Assembly: GCA_040255445.1 (NCBI GenBank) | Contig: JBDZUZ010000163.1 | Span: 1-8,064 of the forward strand | Length of the DNA stretch: 8,064 bases | Origin: JBDZUZ01 sp040255445 | Lineage (GTDB): Bacteria > Planctomycetota > Phycisphaerae > Phycisphaerales > UBA1924 | Reading direction: 5' to 3' | Shown: positions 7,063 to 8,064 of the stretch, in pieces | Position numbering within the stretch: position 1 is the stretch's first letter | How the letters are laid out: every line of letters starts with the position of its first letter | Notes under the pieces: generated by a model | Told to the model about the DNA's origin: nothing | Database searches by the model: none | The model's input: the letters and a program-made list of their open reading frames with translations, nothing else | Translations under genes and position numbers: made by a program

Positions 7063-8064
7063 TCACCGCTCGCCCATCCGCCCCAACACCGCCTCCGCCG
7101 CCTCGCTTGCCAACCGCCCAAACGTCACCGGCCGCGGCCCGCGCGACTCCAGCCACATCCACCCCGCCCGCGCCACCCGCAGACGCTCCTCCTCGAGCAC
7201 CCCGTCCGCATCCGAGAGCCAGCACAGCTCCGCGAGCGCCGCCCGATCCGGCGCCAGCGGCTCCGAATCGCCTCCATCCCCATCACGCGCAGAGGCGCCG
7301 ACGCCCACCTCCAGCCGCCGCGAGATCGCCGCCGCCAGCAGCGCCGGCGCCTGATCACGCCGCGTCCGCATCACCTCCCGCGCCGCCCCGGCCAGATCCC
7401 CACGCTCAACACGGCCCCACGCCCGCACCGCCGCGGCGGTCAACTCACGCTTCGCCCGCTCAGCAAGCTCCTCCGTCACCGGCCACGCCCACCACACTCC
7501 TCTTCCGCTCCCAACCCCCTCTCCCCACCGCGCCGACTCCGTCAGCCCCGCCACCGCCGCAAGATCCGCGAGCGCGGCCCGCTCCGCGCTCGCGCCGATC
7601 TCACGCCCACCCTTGAGCGAACGGATCCACGATTCCACCCCCGCCCGCGCGACGCCCCGCGCCTGTTCGCTCAGCGGCGCCCGCGCATCCTCAACGACAC
7701 GCTCGATTGTCAACGCCTCCGCCGCCGCCCGCAGCAGGTCCGCCGCCCGCGCTCTCGCCTCCGCCGCCTCGCCCCCCTGCGCCCGCGCGATCTGCTTCCC
7801 CGCCTCCACGAGCGCCGCCGCAACCGCCGTCCAGCCCCGCCGCGCCTCCATCACGCCCGGCCGATCCCGATCCACCAGCCCCGCCGACACCTCGCTGATC
7901 AGCGCCACGTCGGCCCGCGCCTCGCGCAGCCGCGACACCGCCACCACCAGCGCCGGGTCCGTCATCGACCCATCTCGATAGAGCCGCTTCGCCTCTGCCA
8001 CCGCCCCCGCCCGCGCCTCCCGCACCTCCGCGGCGAAGACCCGCCACACCGGCCGCGCCGGCCG
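7063..8064 (-). CDS. Hypothetical Ala/Arg-rich helical protein, 5' partial
   Basis: The frame is open to the right window edge, so the start is probably outside; an in-frame GTG at 8049 would give 328 residues. The sequence is dominated by Ala, Arg, Glu and Leu in long amphipathic helices, with no signal peptide or membrane segment visible. A distinctive patch, GRGVWWAWPVTEELAERAKREL, lies about residues 182-203 from the GTG. A Gly/Asp-rich linker (GDGGDSEP) separates a final helical domain of about 70 residues. I do not recognise a family and propose no function. Strong third-position GC bias and continuity over 330 codons support real coding. The gene is convergent with the DUF3841 gene, with only 24 bp between the two stops and no hairpin there. 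Confidence 0.65.
   Translation of the reverse strand, partial: RPARPVWRVFAAEVREARAGAVAEAKRLYRDGSMTDPALVVAVSRLREARADVALISEVSAGLVDRDRPGVMEARRGWTAVAAALVEAGKQIARAQGGEAAEARARAADLLRAAAEALTIERVVEDARAPLSEQARGVARAGVESWIRSLKGGREIGASAERAALADLAAVAGLTESARWGEGVGSGRGVWWAWPVTEELAERAKRELTAAAVRAWGRVERGDLAGAAREVMRTRRDQAPALLAAAISRRLEVGVGASARDGDGGDSEPLAPDRAALAELCWLSDADGVLEEERLRVARAGWMWLESRGPRPVTFGRLASEAAEAVLGRMGER

Noticed and set aside
6807..7616. Plus-strand 269-codon Pro/Arg-rich frame
   Set aside because: It overlaps the end of the DUF3841 gene in another frame and then lies antisense to the Ala-rich minus-strand gene. The Pro/Arg/His composition is typical of a shadow frame.

Overview
This window is strongly GC-rich, bacterial and chromosomal in character. 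It carries seven recognisable or plausible protein genes, two strong intergenic hairpins and one structured stretch without a gene. Taxonomy is inferred only: extreme GC content, weak or absent Shine-Dalgarno sites at several starts, a GAF-type cytoplasmic histidine kinase, a DUF892 protein and alanine- or arginine-rich orphan proteins would fit a planctomycete, perhaps of the Phycisphaerae type. No ribosomal or other firm marker is present to prove it.

Layout. Positions 2-793 (+) hold the C-terminal part of a CPBP-family membrane protease whose start lies before the window. Positions 918-2177 (+) encode a soluble GAF-HisKA-HATPase histidine kinase with a normal phospho-acceptor His box but an eroded ATP-binding site. 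It converges on a DUF892/YciF-like ferritin-fold stress protein (2272-2793, -), and a perfect 10-bp GC hairpin sits between the two stops. The DUF892 gene is divergent from tryptophanyl-tRNA synthetase (trpS, 3031-4137, +), which is the one clear housekeeping gene.

The trpS stop codon lies inside a four-unit heptamer array. An inverted four-unit array follows about 50 bp later. Next comes an 11-bp hairpin that is a textbook intrinsic terminator only when read on the minus strand. About 270 bp of structured, apparently non-coding DNA follow and could encode a minus-strand RNA. Downstream are two lipoprotein genes (4655-5200 and 5280-6431, both +), each with a lipobox and a usable ribosome binding site. 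After them comes a DUF3841 gene (6526-7038, +) whose conserved N-terminus is encoded upstream of its first ordinary start codon. The right edge (7063-8064, -) is an unrecognised Ala/Arg-rich helical protein that runs off the window.

The genes do not form an obvious pathway or defence system. The parts most worth a second look are the pseudo-ATPase histidine kinase, the inverted heptamer element with its minus-strand terminator and possible RNA, and the missing start codon of the DUF3841 gene.
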